Shown: piece after piece, positions 1 through 8,958 of the stretch | Layout: the number at the start of each line of letters is the position of its first letter | How positions within the stretch are numbered: position 1 is the first letter of the stretch | Position numbers and translations under genes: made by a program | From: JAEZVV01 sp036652035 | GTDB lineage: Bacteria > Pseudomonadota > Gammaproteobacteria > Burkholderiales > Burkholderiaceae_F | DNA: 64,000 bases | Direction of reading: 5' to 3' | Assembly: GCA_036652035.1 (NCBI GenBank) | Contig: JAVVWR010000003.1 | Coordinates: forward strand, 27,371-91,370 | The notes under the pieces: generated by a model | Told to the model about the DNA's origin: nothing | Seen by the model: only the letters and a program-made list of their open reading frames with translations | Database searches by the model: none

Positions 1-753
1 GAGCCGCTCTTCAAGCTGCCGCAGGACCTGTACATCCCGCCCGACGCGCTCGAGGTCTTTCTCGAAGCCTTTGAGGGCCCGCTCGACTTGCTGCTCTACA
101 TGATCCGCAAGCAGCACTTCAACGTGCTCGACATCCCGATGGCGCCGCTCACGCAGCAGTACCTCGTGTATGTCGACCAGATCCGCAAGAGCAACCTGGA
201 GCTGGCGGCCGAATACCTGCTGATGGCGGCGCTGCTGATTGAGATCAAGAGCCGCATGCTGCTGCCGGTGAAAAAGGCCGACAGCGGCGAAGAGGTCGAA
301 GACCCGCGCGCCGAGCTGGTGCGCCGCCTGCTTGAATACGAAAAAATCAAGCTCGCCGCGCGCAATCTCGACGAGCTGCCGCGGGTGGGGCGCGACTTCG
401 TGCGGGCGATCGTCACCATCGAGCAGACCGTCGAGCGCCGCCTGCCCGAGGTCTGCGTCGCCGATCTGCAATCGGCCTGGGCCGACGTTCTGAAGCGCGC
501 CAAGCTCAACGCCAGCCACAAGATCTCGCGCGAAGAGCTGTCGGTGCGGGAACACATGAGCCTGGTGCTGCGGCGCCTTCAAGGCGAGCGCTTTGTCGAG
601 TTCCGCGAACTGTTCGACACCAGCCGCGGCGCCGCGGTGGCGGTGGTCCACTTTCTCGCGATGCTGGAACTCGCGCGCGAGTCGCTGGTGCGAATCACCC
701 AGGCGGCGCCGTTTGCGCCGATCTACGTCCGGCTCGCCTACACGCCGTCCTGA
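1..753 (+). CDS. scpA: Segregation and condensation protein A (5' end outside window)
   Basis: ScpA is the kleisin subunit of the bacterial SMC-ScpA-ScpB condensin that bridges the SMC heads during chromosome segregation. The reading frame is open from base 1, so the first residues are missing; 250 residues are visible. The N-terminal kleisin signature FEGPLDLLLYMIRK lies about 20 residues in, followed by the LAAEYLLMAALLIEIKSRMLLP helix region, and the C-terminal winged-helix end carries FLAMLELARESLV. An internal ATG at position 88 falls inside the conserved signature and is not the real start. The gene converges on the fumarase beta gene with 10 bases between stops. The identification is firm; only the N-terminus is missing. 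Confidence 0.95.
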   Translation, partial: EPLFKLPQDLYIPPDALEVFLEAFEGPLDLLLYMIRKQHFNVLDIPMAPLTQQYLVYVDQIRKSNLELAAEYLLMAALLIEIKSRMLLPVKKADSGEEVEDPRAELVRRLLEYEKIKLAARNLDELPRVGRDFVRAIVTIEQTVERRLPEVCVADLQSAWADVLKRAKLNASHKISREELSVREHMSLVLRRLQGERFVEFRELFDTSRGAAVAVVHFLAMLELARESLVRITQAAPFAPIYVRLAYTPS

Positions 754-763
754 GCCCGCCGCG

Positions 764-1372
764 TCAGCGGATGAATTTCACCTCGCGGCAGATCGCCTCG
801 ACGATTGGCTTCTTCTTCTCGGCATAGATGGCCTGGTTGCGCTCGAAGAGGTTGTTGCCGTGGCAGTCGATCGAGATGATCAGCGGACCGAACTCAAGCA
901 CCCGGTTGACCCACAGAGTCTCCGGCATGCCCAGGTCCTGCCACTCGGCGGCCTCGATCGCCTCGACCTGCTCGGCTGCGACCACCGCACAGCCACCTGG
1001 GAACACCGCGTGCACCGCCTTGTGCTCCTGGCAGCCGGCGACGGTCTCGGGGCCCATTCCCCCTTTGCCGACGATCAGCTTGACTCCGGTGCGGCCGATG
1101 AACTCGCGCTCGAACTTTTCCATTCGCATGCTGGTGGTCGGGCCGATCGACACCATCTCGAAACCGCCCTCGGCTCGGGGGCGGACGATGGGGCCGGCGT
1201 GCAGGATGGCGCCGCCCCGGATGTCGACTGGCAGTTCGCGGCCGAGCTCGATCAGGCGGCGGTGAGCGACGTCGCGGCAGGTGACGAGCTGGCCGCTGAG
1301 GTAGACCACGTCACCCACTTGCAGCGACTCAAGATCCGCGTCGCGGATTGGCGTTGTCAGGACCTTTTTCAC
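764..1372 (-). CDS. Class I fumarate hydratase (or tartrate dehydratase), beta subunit
   Basis: This 202-residue protein is the C-terminal (beta) half of the iron-sulfur hydro-lyase family that includes class I fumarases and L-tartrate dehydratase. Visible family features are VGDVVYLSGQLVTCRDVAHRR near residue 20, GPTTSMRMEKFE, GKGGMGP and FPGGCAVVAAEQV. I chose the GTG at 1372 because it overlaps the TGA of the alpha-subunit gene (GTGA), is preceded by GAAGGAG, and gives the normal N-terminus KKVLTTPI. The alpha subunit lies directly upstream, so the pair is translationally coupled. Fumarase is the more likely activity in a TCA or fumarate-respiration setting, but tartrate dehydratase cannot be excluded from this half alone. 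Confidence 0.88.
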   Translation of the reverse strand: MKKVLTTPIRDADLESLQVGDVVYLSGQLVTCRDVAHRRLIELGRELPVDIRGGAILHAGPIVRPRAEGGFEMVSIGPTTSMRMEKFEREFIGRTGVKLIVGKGGMGPETVAGCQEHKAVHAVFPGGCAVVAAEQVEAIEAAEWQDLGMPETLWVNRVLEFGPLIISIDCHGNNLFERNQAIYAEKKKPIVEAICREVKFIR

Positions 1373-1608
1373 AGCACCACTCCTTCGTGCGACAGGATTT
1401 CGTAGGACAGATCGGCGGCAATGCGGATGCGGCCGCGGCGATGCGCCCAGCAGCCGGTCGAGACCGCCACCGCGATGGTCGAGGGGTGGCGCGCCGACGA
1501 TTCGATATGAACGCCCAATACGCTCGCCTGGCCCGACAGGCCTTGCGGGCCGATCCCGACCGCGTTGAGGCCGTCTTCGAGCAGGCGCTCGAGCTTGGCG
1601 GCGTTGGG
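1369..1608 (-). CDS. Class I fumarate hydratase (or tartrate dehydratase), alpha subunit, C-terminal part only
   Basis: On the minus strand the bases beside the assembly gap encode about 79 residues ending at TGA (1369-1371), in a different frame from the beta subunit. The fragment contains GIGPQGLSG and VLGVHIESSARHPSTIAVAV, which match the C-terminal end of the alpha domain of class I fumarases. The N-terminal three quarters, including the cysteines that bind the 4Fe-4S cluster, should lie in or beyond the gap at 1609-1708. Because the 100-N gap is too short for the missing roughly 200 residues, the gap length is probably a placeholder. The stop overlaps the GTG start of the beta gene. Confidence 0.85.
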   Translation of the reverse strand, partial: PNAAKLERLLEDGLNAVGIGPQGLSGQASVLGVHIESSARHPSTIAVAVSTGCWAHRRGRIRIAADLSYEILSHEGVVL

Positions 1609-1708
1609 NNNNNNNNNNNNNNNNNNNNNNNNNNNNNNNNNNNNNNNNNNNNNNNNNNNNNNNNNNNNNNNNNNNNNNNNNNNNNNNNNNNNNNNNNNNN
1701 NNNNNNNN
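1609..1708. other. Assembly gap (100 N)
   Basis: Exactly 100 undetermined bases, the usual placeholder for a scaffold join of unknown length. It truncates the fumarase alpha gene. The bases after it (1709-1816) are non-coding 3' flank of the SulP gene. Confidence 0.99.
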
Positions 1709-1744
1709 CGAACGATTAGGCGCCGAGTGGCGCCGGGCTGACTT

Positions 1745-1768
1745 GCCTTGCCGCAAGTGCGGCAAGGC
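1745..1768. terminator. Hairpin downstream of SulP gene
   Basis: An 11-bp perfect inverted repeat (GCCTTGCCGCA / TGCGGCAAGGC, 2-base centre) lies 48 bases beyond the SulP stop on the minus strand. There is no T-run on either side, so it may be a weak or Rho-assisted terminator or an mRNA 3'-end stabiliser. Confidence 0.45.
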
Positions 1769-1816
1769 CTTGAGGGTTTGATCGGGGGGCTGGAGTCCCG
1801 CGCGCGGATCGCGGAT

Positions 1817-3514
1817 TTATTGAATCAGTTGTCGCGCGTGGATCTCTGCGCTGGCGAAGTCCGGCACGAGCTTGTCGCCCAGATGCCGGGCAAAGCCCGA
1901 GCGCGTGAGCAGCGAGAGCGGTTGATCATCCGCGCCGGCGATGATCAGGTGGGCGCCGCGCTTGGCAAGTGCGCGCTCAAGGCCCTCGATGATGTCGAGC
2001 GCGCTGGTGTCGAGCGAGAGCAGTTCGGCAAAATCGAGTATCACCACCCGCGGTCCGCGGGCGCCGGCAAGGCGAACCGGATCGGTGACGTGTTCGAGCT
2101 TGGAAACCGAACCGAAGAACAGGGCGCCTTCGACGCGCCAGGCCTCGATTCCCACCGGCGTCTCGAAGGGCAGGGTGTGCGATATCACGCGAGTCAGCGT
2201 GTTCATGCGGTAGATGAAAAAGAGGCAGGCCAGCACCAGGCCGACCTCGACCGCCACCGTCAGGTCGAAGATCACCGTCAGGAAGAAAGTGGCGAGCAGG
2301 GTGAGGCGGTACGTCATGCTGAACTGGCGCAGGCGCACGAACTCGCGCCATTGCCCCATGTTCCAGGCGACGAACATCAGGATCGCCGCCAGCGCCGCGA
2401 GCGGAATGTTGGAGGCGAGCGGAGCGGCCACCAGGATCACGGCGAGCAGCGTGAGCGCATGCACCATGCCAGCGATCGGGCTGACCGCGCCGCTCTTGAT
2501 GTTGGTGACCGTGCGGGCGATCGTGCCGGTGGCCGGAATGCCGCCAAAAAAGGGCACGACGACGTTGGCGACGCCCTGGCCCATCAGTTCCTGGTTGGGG
2601 TCGTGGCGGTCGTCGGTCATGCTGTCGGCCACGCGGGCGCACAAGAGCGATTCGATCGCTCCCAGCAGGGCGAGCGTGAGCATCGGGCCGAACAACTGCT
2701 TGGCGGTTTCCCACGACAACTCGGGGAAGGCGAATGCGGGCAGAGACTGCGGAATGCCGCCGAACTTGGAGCCGATGGTCTCGACCGGCAGACTGAAAGC
2801 GCTCACCGCGATGGTCGAGAGCGCCAGCGCGATCACCGTGCCTGGCAGGTGGGCGAGCCACTTTTTCCAGGACGCCCCGTTCATCTGATACGACTTGGGC
2901 CAGAACACCACCAGCAGCAGCGAGGCGACCGCGATCGCCATCGAGTAGGGGTTGACCGTCGTGATCGCGTCGGCGATGGCCTGCACCTGGTGGAAGAAGT
3001 CCGCCGGCATCTTGGCGATCGACAGGCCCAGAAAGTCCTTCACCTGCGACAGTCCGATCAGGACCGCGATGCCGTTGGTAAAGCCGATCACGATCGAGAC
3101 CGGAATGAAACGGATCAGGCTGCCGAGCTTGAAAAGCCCCATCAGGAACAGCAGCACGCCCGAGCCGATGGTGGCGATCAACAGGTTGGCGAGGCCGTAC
3201 TTGGCGATGATGCCGTAGATGATGACGATGAAAGCGCCGGCCGGTCCGCCGATCTGGACCCGGCATCCACCCAGCAGAGCGATCAGAAAGCCGGCGATGA
3301 TCGCGGTGTAGATGCCGGCTTCGGGCGTGACGCCCGAGGCGATCGCAAAGGCCATCGCCAGCGGCAGAGCGACCACGCCAACGGTGAGTCCGGCCGAGAT
3401 GTCCTTGCCAAGGTCTTGGCGCGAATAGCCCTTGAACAGGCCGAGCGAGGCAGGGCGGAAGGGCGCCAGTGGCAGACGCCGTAAGGCCTCAGCAATCTGC
3501 TGTGCTGCGCTCAT
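1817..3514 (-). CDS. SulP family anion transporter with C-terminal STAS domain
   Basis: This 565-residue inner-membrane protein has the SulP layout: a cytoplasmic N-terminus, about 10-12 hydrophobic segments from residue 40 to 430, and a C-terminal STAS domain (about 450-565) with FAELLSLDTSALDIIEGL. The first membrane region has the family pattern AGLTVGVVALPLAMAFAIASG followed by PEAGIYTAIIAGF. SulP proteins carry sulfate, bicarbonate, molybdate or dicarboxylates; nothing here, such as an adjacent carbonic anhydrase or sulfate assimilation gene, fixes the substrate. The ATG at 3514 is preceded by GAGAGGGGAA, a good ribosome-binding site. It seems to be a single-gene unit between metG and the fumarase genes. 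Confidence 0.93.
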   Translation of the reverse strand: MSAAQQIAEALRRLPLAPFRPASLGLFKGYSRQDLGKDISAGLTVGVVALPLAMAFAIASGVTPEAGIYTAIIAGFLIALLGGCRVQIGGPAGAFIVIIYGIIAKYGLANLLIATIGSGVLLFLMGLFKLGSLIRFIPVSIVIGFTNGIAVLIGLSQVKDFLGLSIAKMPADFFHQVQAIADAITTVNPYSMAIAVASLLLVVFWPKSYQMNGASWKKWLAHLPGTVIALALSTIAVSAFSLPVETIGSKFGGIPQSLPAFAFPELSWETAKQLFGPMLTLALLGAIESLLCARVADSMTDDRHDPNQELMGQGVANVVVPFFGGIPATGTIARTVTNIKSGAVSPIAGMVHALTLLAVILVAAPLASNIPLAALAAILMFVAWNMGQWREFVRLRQFSMTYRLTLLATFFLTVIFDLTVAVEVGLVLACLFFIYRMNTLTRVISHTLPFETPVGIEAWRVEGALFFGSVSKLEHVTDPVRLAGARGPRVVILDFAELLSLDTSALDIIEGLERALAKRGAHLIIAGADDQPLSLLTRSGFARHLGDKLVPDFASAEIHARQLIQ

Positions 3515-3669
3515 TTCCCCTCTCCCCGATACGAAACAAGCGACTCAGTGTAGAGCGCCGGCGCGCAGGGATCGTGGCCTCAGATCAAGTAAGCCGGGAG
3601 AGGAGAGTGCGGACTTGCCCTGCGTAGCCATCGGCGCATCACTCTGATCGTTCACTGCCGTCTCCAGAG

Positions 3670-3700
3670 AAAAAGGCCGCACGCCTCTCGGCGTACGGCC
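3670..3700 (-). terminator. Rho-independent terminator of metG
   Basis: On the minus strand an 11-bp stem (GGCCGTACGCC / GGCGTGCGGCC, one G-U pair, GAGA loop) is followed directly by TTTTT, 26 bases after the metG stop. Confidence 0.9.
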
Positions 3701-3725
3701 CTCGTTGTTGGGTGTTGGCACGGAC

Positions 3726-5795
3726 TTAGCCGATCCGCATTCCAGGGGTGGCGCCGGCGTGCGGCTCCAGGATCCACAGGCCTGGCTGATTCTTGCCATC
3801 GGCGTGGCTGGCCGCGAGCACCATGCCTTCGCTCACGCCGAACTTCATCTTGCGCGGCGCGAGGTTGGCGACCATGACCGTGAACTTGCCCTCGAGGTCT
3901 TCGGGGCGGTAGGCGCTCTTGATGCCGGAGAACACGTTGCGGGTGCGGCCTTCACCCACGTCGAGGGTCAGGCGCAACAGCTTGTCGCTGCCTTCGACCG
4001 CTTCGCACTTGACGATCTTGGCCACGCGCAAGTCCACCTTGGCGAAGTCGTCGATCCCGATCGTCTCGGCGATCGGCTCGCCGCCCGGAACCACGGCTTC
4101 GACCACCGGCGCGGGCGGCTCGAGCAGGGCGTCGAGCTGCTTCATGTCGACCCGCTGCATCAGGTGCTGGTAGGCCTTGATCGGCTGCGCCGCCGACAGG
4201 GGCGACTCAACCTGGCTCCAGTCGAGCTCGCCACAGGCGAGGAAGGCCTCGACCGCCGTGGCCGCGGCCGGCAGCACCGGCTTCAGGTAGAGCGTGAGCA
4301 GGCGGAAGGCTTCGAGCGAGACGCTGCAGGTGCGCTGCAGTTCGGCCGCGGCCTCGGGCTTCTTGGCGAGCTCCCAGGGCTTTTCGCGGTCGACGAACTC
4401 GTTGACGAGGTCGGCGAGCTCCATGATCCGGCGCAGCGCCTTGGCGTATTCGCGCGCCTCGTAAAGCGCGGCGATCTCGGGCGCGGCGGCGCGCAGCGTG
4501 ATGATCTCGGGCGCGCAGTCCGGGCCGCTGATCGCCGACTCGAGCACCTTGCCGTCGAAGCGCTTGACCAGGAAGCCGGCGGCGCGGCTGGCGATGTTGA
4601 CGTACTTGCCGACCAGGTCGCTGTTGACGCGCTGGGCGAAGTCGTCCGGGTTGAAGTCGACGTCCTCGACGTGCGAGTTGAGCTTGGCGGCGATGTAGTA
4701 GCGCAGCCACTCGGCGTTCATGCCGAGCTCGAGGTACTTGAGCGGGCTGATGCCGGTGCCGCGGCTCTTGCTCATCTTCTCGCCGCTCACGGTGATGAAG
4801 CCGTGAACGTTGACGTGGTCCGGCACGCGGTAGGGCTGGCCTGCGAAGTGCAGCATCGCGGGCCAGAACAGCGTGTGGAAATAGATGATGTCCTTGCCGA
4901 TGAAGTGGACCTGCTCGGTGTCGCGCGCTTCCAGGAAGGCCTGGAAGTCGACGCCGATCCTGGCGCAGTAGGCCTTGAGGCTCGCCAGGTAGCCCACCGG
5001 CGCGTCGAGCCAGACGTAGAAGTACTTGCCCGGCGCGTCCGGAATCGGGATGCCGAAGTAGGGCGTGTCGCGGGAAATATCCCAGTCGGCGAGCTTGCCG
5101 TCTTCGCCCAGCCACTCCTGCGCCTTGGCGAGCACTTCGGGCTGCAGGCGCGGCGCGCCGTCGGCGCCCTGGCCTTCGCTCCAGCTGCGCAGAAATTCCA
5201 CGCAGCGCGGATCACTCAGCTTGAAGAAGTAGTGCTCCGAGCTGCGTAGCTCGGGGGTGGCGCCGGTCAGCGTCGAGAAGGGGTTCTTCAGATCGGTGGG
5301 CGAATAGACCGCGCCGCACACCTCGCACGAATCGCCGTACTGGTCCTTGGCGCCGCACTTGGGGCACTCGCCCTTGATGTAGCGGTCGGCGAGGAACATG
5401 CCCTTCACCGGGTCGTAGAACTGCTCGATGCTCTTGGTGTAGATCAGGCCCGCGGCCTTGAGCTTCTTGTAAATGTCTTGCGACAGCTCGGTGTTCTCGG
5501 CGCTGTCGGTGCTGTGCCAGTGGTCGAAGCTGATGTGAAAACCGTCGAGGTACTGCTTGCGGCCAGCGGCGATGCGGCCCACGAATTCCTGCGGCGTGAT
5601 GCCGGCCTTTTCGGCCGCGATCATGATCGGCGCGCCGTGGGCGTCGTCGGCGCCGACGAAATGGACCTGGTTGCCGCTCATTCGCTGGTGGCGCACCCAG
5701 ATGTCGGCCTGGATGTATTCCATCACGTGGCCGATGTGGAAGGCGCCGTTGGCATACGGCAAGGCGGTGGTGACGAAGAGCTGGCGCTTGGTCAT
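3726..5795 (-). CDS. metG: Methionyl-tRNA synthetase
   Basis: This class I aminoacyl-tRNA synthetase charges tRNA-Met. The 689-residue protein has the HIGH signature at residues 20-23, a zinc knuckle with two CxxC pairs (CPKCG...CEVCG), the KMSKS loop in SGEKMSKSRGTG, the anticodon-binding helical domain, and a C-terminal OB-fold dimerisation/tRNA-binding domain (about 580-689, FAKVDLRVAKIV). A start 21 codons further upstream is possible, but homologues begin at this Met (MTKRQLFVTT). The ribosome-binding site is weak. The gene is divergent from apbC across 255 bases that hold both promoters, and it ends at a clear intrinsic terminator. Confidence 0.98.
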   Translation of the reverse strand: MTKRQLFVTTALPYANGAFHIGHVMEYIQADIWVRHQRMSGNQVHFVGADDAHGAPIMIAAEKAGITPQEFVGRIAAGRKQYLDGFHISFDHWHSTDSAENTELSQDIYKKLKAAGLIYTKSIEQFYDPVKGMFLADRYIKGECPKCGAKDQYGDSCEVCGAVYSPTDLKNPFSTLTGATPELRSSEHYFFKLSDPRCVEFLRSWSEGQGADGAPRLQPEVLAKAQEWLGEDGKLADWDISRDTPYFGIPIPDAPGKYFYVWLDAPVGYLASLKAYCARIGVDFQAFLEARDTEQVHFIGKDIIYFHTLFWPAMLHFAGQPYRVPDHVNVHGFITVSGEKMSKSRGTGISPLKYLELGMNAEWLRYYIAAKLNSHVEDVDFNPDDFAQRVNSDLVGKYVNIASRAAGFLVKRFDGKVLESAISGPDCAPEIITLRAAAPEIAALYEAREYAKALRRIMELADLVNEFVDREKPWELAKKPEAAAELQRTCSVSLEAFRLLTLYLKPVLPAAATAVEAFLACGELDWSQVESPLSAAQPIKAYQHLMQRVDMKQLDALLEPPAPVVEAVVPGGEPIAETIGIDDFAKVDLRVAKIVKCEAVEGSDKLLRLTLDVGEGRTRNVFSGIKSAYRPEDLEGKFTVMVANLAPRKMKFGVSEGMVLAASHADGKNQPGLWILEPHAGATPGMRIG

Positions 5796-6050
5796 GAGTC
5801 GAACCCGGAAAAACGGAAAGGAGAGCCGCGCAGGCGGGCGCGGCACCGAAAGGCGCATCAGGAGAGCGCGGTCACATTCGCCCAGTGCACGCGCGCGGCT
5901 GCCGGGCGGCAGGGGCGGGACAACGCGGGAATGGGGCGCTCATCGCAGGCGGAGACGGTCTCGGGGAATGGCCGCATTCTAGCAACGGGCTCTGAGCGGT
6001 CGGCTCCGATAAACTGACACGGTCTCCGTGATTACCGCAGGATCCCTCCC

Positions 6051-7129
6051 ATGAGCATCACCGTTGAAGCCGCCACCGCGGCGCTGAAAACCGTTATCGA
6101 CCCCAATACCGGGCGCGACCTGGTCAGCTCGCGCTCGGCGCGCAATATCCGCGTCGACGGCGCCGACGTCAGCGTCGACGTCGAACTCGGCTACCCCGCC
6201 GCGAGCCAGATCGCCGGTCTGCGCAAGGCCGTGATCGCCGCGCTCAAGGGCGCTGGCGCCGATAACGTCTCGGCCAACGTGCAGCAGAAGATCGTCGCCC
6301 ACACCGTGCAGCGCGGCGTGAAGGTGATGCCCAACGTCAAGAACATCATTGCCGTCTCCTCGGGCAAGGGCGGCGTGGGCAAGAGCACGGTCGCCGCCAA
6401 CCTGGCGCTGGCGCTCGCGGCCGAAGGCGCCACCGTCGGCATGCTCGACGCCGACATCTACGGCCCGAGCCAGCCGACCATGCTGGGCGTGTTCGGCCAG
6501 CCGCAATCGCTCGACGGCAAGACCATGGAGCCGCTTGAGAATCACGGCATCCAGGTGGCCTCGATCGGCCTTCTGATCGATCCCGACCAACCGATGGTCT
6601 GGCGCGGCCCGATGGTCAGCCAGGCGCTCCAGCAGCTGCTCGAGCAGACCAACTGGCGCGAGCTCGACTACCTGGTGATCGACATGCCCCCGGGCACGGG
6701 CGACATCCAGCTCACGCTCAGCCAGAGCGTTCCGGTCACCGGCGCGATCGTCGTCACCACGCCGCAGGACATCGCCCTGCTCGACGCCAAGAAGGGTCTC
6801 AAGATGTTCGAGAAGGTCGGCATCCCGATCCTCGGCCTGGTCGAGAACATGGCGGTCCACGTGTGCAGCCAGTGCGGCCACGCCGAACACATCTTCGGCA
6901 CCGGCGGCGCCGAGCGCATGAGCCAGGAATACGGCGTTGAAGTGCTGGGTTCGCTCCCGCTCGACATGCGAATCCGCCAACAGGCCGACAGTGGCATCCC
7001 GACCGTGGTGGCCGAGCCCGACAGCGACATCACCGCCGCCTACAAGTCGATCGCCCGCAAGGTCGCGGTGGCCATCGCCGTCCAGGCCAAGGACATGTCG
7101 CTGAAGATGCCGGCGATCAAGGTCAGCAA
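6051..7129 (+). CDS. apbC: Iron-sulfur cluster carrier protein, Mrp/NBP35 family ATPase (3' end in gap)
   Basis: ApbC/Mrp is a cytosolic P-loop ATPase that binds and transfers Fe-S clusters. An N-terminal MIP18/DUF59 domain (about 1-95) precedes a ParA-like ATPase with GKGGVGKST at residues 105-113, LDADIYGPSQP, and the cluster-binding Cys272-x2-Cys275. The visible 359 residues end with KDMSLKMPAIKVS, which is where homologues finish, so only a few codons and the stop should lie in the gap. The frame happens to stay open across the N run into the next gene; I treat the two as separate genes. The start follows an AGGA-type ribosome-binding site. Confidence 0.95.
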
Positions 7130-7229
7130 NNNNNNNNNNNNNNNNNNNNNNNNNNNNNNNNNNNNNNNNNNNNNNNNNNNNNNNNNNNNNNNNNNNNNNN
7201 NNNNNNNNNNNNNNNNNNNNNNNNNNNNN
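7130..7229. other. Assembly gap (100 N)
   Basis: Exactly 100 undetermined bases. It removes the last codons of apbC and the start of the following gene; its real length is unknown. Confidence 0.99.
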
Positions 7230-7541
7230 CACACCGGCGTGCGGCCGACGCAATTGGTGGCCGCATTTCTGCTCGACGATGAGCGCGTGGTGTTGGTGAC
7301 CGACCTTGGCGCAGGGCAGGTCGACGATCGCGATGTGGCCAATCTGATCGAAGCGCTCACCGACCGCGCAGGCATGCCGCTCTCGGAATCGGGGCTTGAG
7401 CGCTGGCTCGACGGCCGCGAAGAGGCTTTTCTGGCCGCCGCCGTTCTCGGGTTGGCGGGTGGCACGGTCTGCCTTGGCCGTTGCCGCAGCGCCGAGCTGC
7501 CGGCGTTGGCCGGCTTCGTGCGTGAGCCTCTGATTCGCTAA
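7230..7541 (+). CDS. C-terminal fragment of an unrecognised protein
   Basis: 103 residues are readable after the gap, starting HTGVRPTQLV and ending at TAA 7541. The fragment contains FLLDDERVVLVTDLGAGQV and WLDGREEAFLAAAVLG and looks like normal coding sequence. It vaguely resembles the C-terminal part of small uncharacterised betaproteobacterial proteins, but I cannot name the family with confidence. It is not part of ApbC, whose natural end falls at the gap. Its stop codon overlaps the stop of the convergent outer-membrane factor gene, with TAG read in reverse at 7538-7540. The N-terminus is lost in the gap. Confidence 0.6.
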   Translation, partial: HTGVRPTQLVAAFLLDDERVVLVTDLGAGQVDDRDVANLIEALTDRAGMPLSESGLERWLDGREEAFLAAAVLGLAGGTVCLGRCRSAELPALAGFVREPLIR

Positions 7542-8953
7542 GGCGTGGCGGGTGCCGTCGTGTCCAGCGCCGTGCTGGCATCGAAGTTGCCGCCCAGGGC
7601 CAGGTGCAGATTGACCCGCTGCACCAGCCGTTCGGCCTGCACTCGCAGGCGCGCCGAGCGCGCCGAATACAAACCCAGCTCGTCCTGAGTCACGGCGCGC
7701 AGATCGTTCGATCCGACGCGGTAGCGCGAGAGCGAATGCTCGAGCGCTCGCTGGCGATGGTTCACCGCCTGGACCAGGATCGTCTCGCGCGAATCCGCGG
7801 CAACACCGGCCGCCAGCGCGGACTCCACCTCGGCGAACGCGCGGGTGCTGATGCGGCCGTAATCGGCGATCGCCAGTTTTTGCTCGGCGGTCTTGATCTC
7901 CACCTGCGACTGCAGCTGCCCGCCGAGGAAGATCGGCGCGAGCAGGCTGGCGCCTGCGCTAGCCATCGGGTTGTCGCGGTTCTGCAAGACGAACAAATCG
8001 CTCGAGATCGAGGTGAGGTTGGCCGAGAGCGAGATCTGCGGCAGGCGCGCGGCCTTGGCCTGCTCGGTGCTGTAGAAGGCGGCGGCGACACGCCGCTCGG
8101 CGGCGATCACGTCGGGGCGGCGCTCCAGCAGTTCGGACGGCATTCCGGCGGGTACGGACGCCGAGAGCTCCGGCAGTTGCGCTGGCACGGCCAGATTCGC
8201 CGCCGGGTAGCGGCCGACGAGGACCTCGATCGCCCGCAGCGCCTGCTGGCGGGCGAGTTCGAGTTGCGCCACCGCGTCGCGGTAGGTCAACGCATTGGCC
8301 TGCGCCAGAGCGAGGTCGTAGTCGCTTGATTGGCCAACACGGACCCGGTCGCGCGTCAGCGCCAGCAAGCGCTCGGCCGAGCGCAGCATGCTCTCGGCCA
8401 AGGCCTTTTGTTGCAGCGCCTCGGTGGCGAGGAACCAGCTCTTGGCGGTGAGCGCGGCCATCGACTGGCGCGCGTACTCGGTGTCGAGCGCGGCCGAGGC
8501 GTATTGCGATTGGGCCGCGGCGCGCCCGGCACGCACCCGCCCCCAGAGGTCGAGCTCCCAGCTGGCGATCAGGCCCATGCCTTGCAGCCCGGACGAGTCG
8601 CCGCTCATTTTTCCGCCGCCACGCGCCAGCAGCATGACCTGCGGGTAGAGCGTTCCGCCCGCCAAAGTCACGTAGGCGGCGGCCTGGTCAACGCGGGCGG
8701 CGGCCACTCTCAGATCGGCGTTGTAGGCCAGCGCCTCGACCACCAGAGCGTCGAGCGCGCGATCATTGAAGGCCGCGAGCCAGCGGTCGCCCACCGCGCC
8801 GCTGGCGGTGCCGGGCGTTGACCACGTGCTTGGCGTTGTGAGATTGGGGCGGGCCTGCGGCGCCAGCTCGGGCGCGGCAGGCGGCGCGGTGAGCGCACAG
8901 GCGGCCAGCGTGGCACTGGTGGCCAGGGCGAGAGCGAATCGGAGGGCACGCAT
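7538..8953 (-). CDS. Outer-membrane efflux lipoprotein (OprM/NodT family, TolC superfamily)
   Basis: This 471-residue protein is an outer-membrane channel of the RND/HlyD export type. It starts with a lipoprotein signal peptide ending in the lipobox LAAC (Cys19), then WSTPGTASGAVGDRWLAAFNDRALDALV, typical of NodT-family factors, and two long heptad-rich outer-membrane-efflux repeats. It is the last gene of a three-gene operon on the minus strand: DUF3302 protein, HlyD-type periplasmic adaptor, then this channel, with 5 bases between adaptor stop and this start. Together they should form a trans-envelope conduit. It could also serve the MacAB pump encoded near 58-60 kb, which has no channel of its own. 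Confidence 0.92.
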   Translation of the reverse strand: MRALRFALALATSATLAACALTAPPAAPELAPQARPNLTTPSTWSTPGTASGAVGDRWLAAFNDRALDALVVEALAYNADLRVAAARVDQAAAYVTLAGGTLYPQVMLLARGGGKMSGDSSGLQGMGLIASWELDLWGRVRAGRAAAQSQYASAALDTEYARQSMAALTAKSWFLATEALQQKALAESMLRSAERLLALTRDRVRVGQSSDYDLALAQANALTYRDAVAQLELARQQALRAIEVLVGRYPAANLAVPAQLPELSASVPAGMPSELLERRPDVIAAERRVAAAFYSTEQAKAARLPQISLSANLTSISSDLFVLQNRDNPMASAGASLLAPIFLGGQLQSQVEIKTAEQKLAIADYGRISTRAFAEVESALAAGVAADSRETILVQAVNHRQRALEHSLSRYRVGSNDLRAVTQDELGLYSARSARLRVQAERLVQRVNLHLALGGNFDASTALDTTAPATP

Positions 8954-8958
8954 CAGGA

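Noticed and set aside
764..1765. Fumarase beta extended through the gap to 1765
   Set aside because: Upstream of 1372 the real coding frame is that of the alpha subunit, which ends in a GTGA overlap; the long frame reads alpha DNA in the wrong frame and crosses the gap.
1748..3484. 578-codon open frame antisense to the SulP gene
   Set aside because: The SulP protein has clear membrane and STAS features on the other strand; the antisense product is hydrophilic low-complexity.
6051..7541. Single 496-residue frame joining ApbC to the fragment after the gap
   Set aside because: The frame is continuous only because N bases are neutral; ApbC reaches its normal C-terminus at the gap and the following 103 residues are unlike any ApbC extension.
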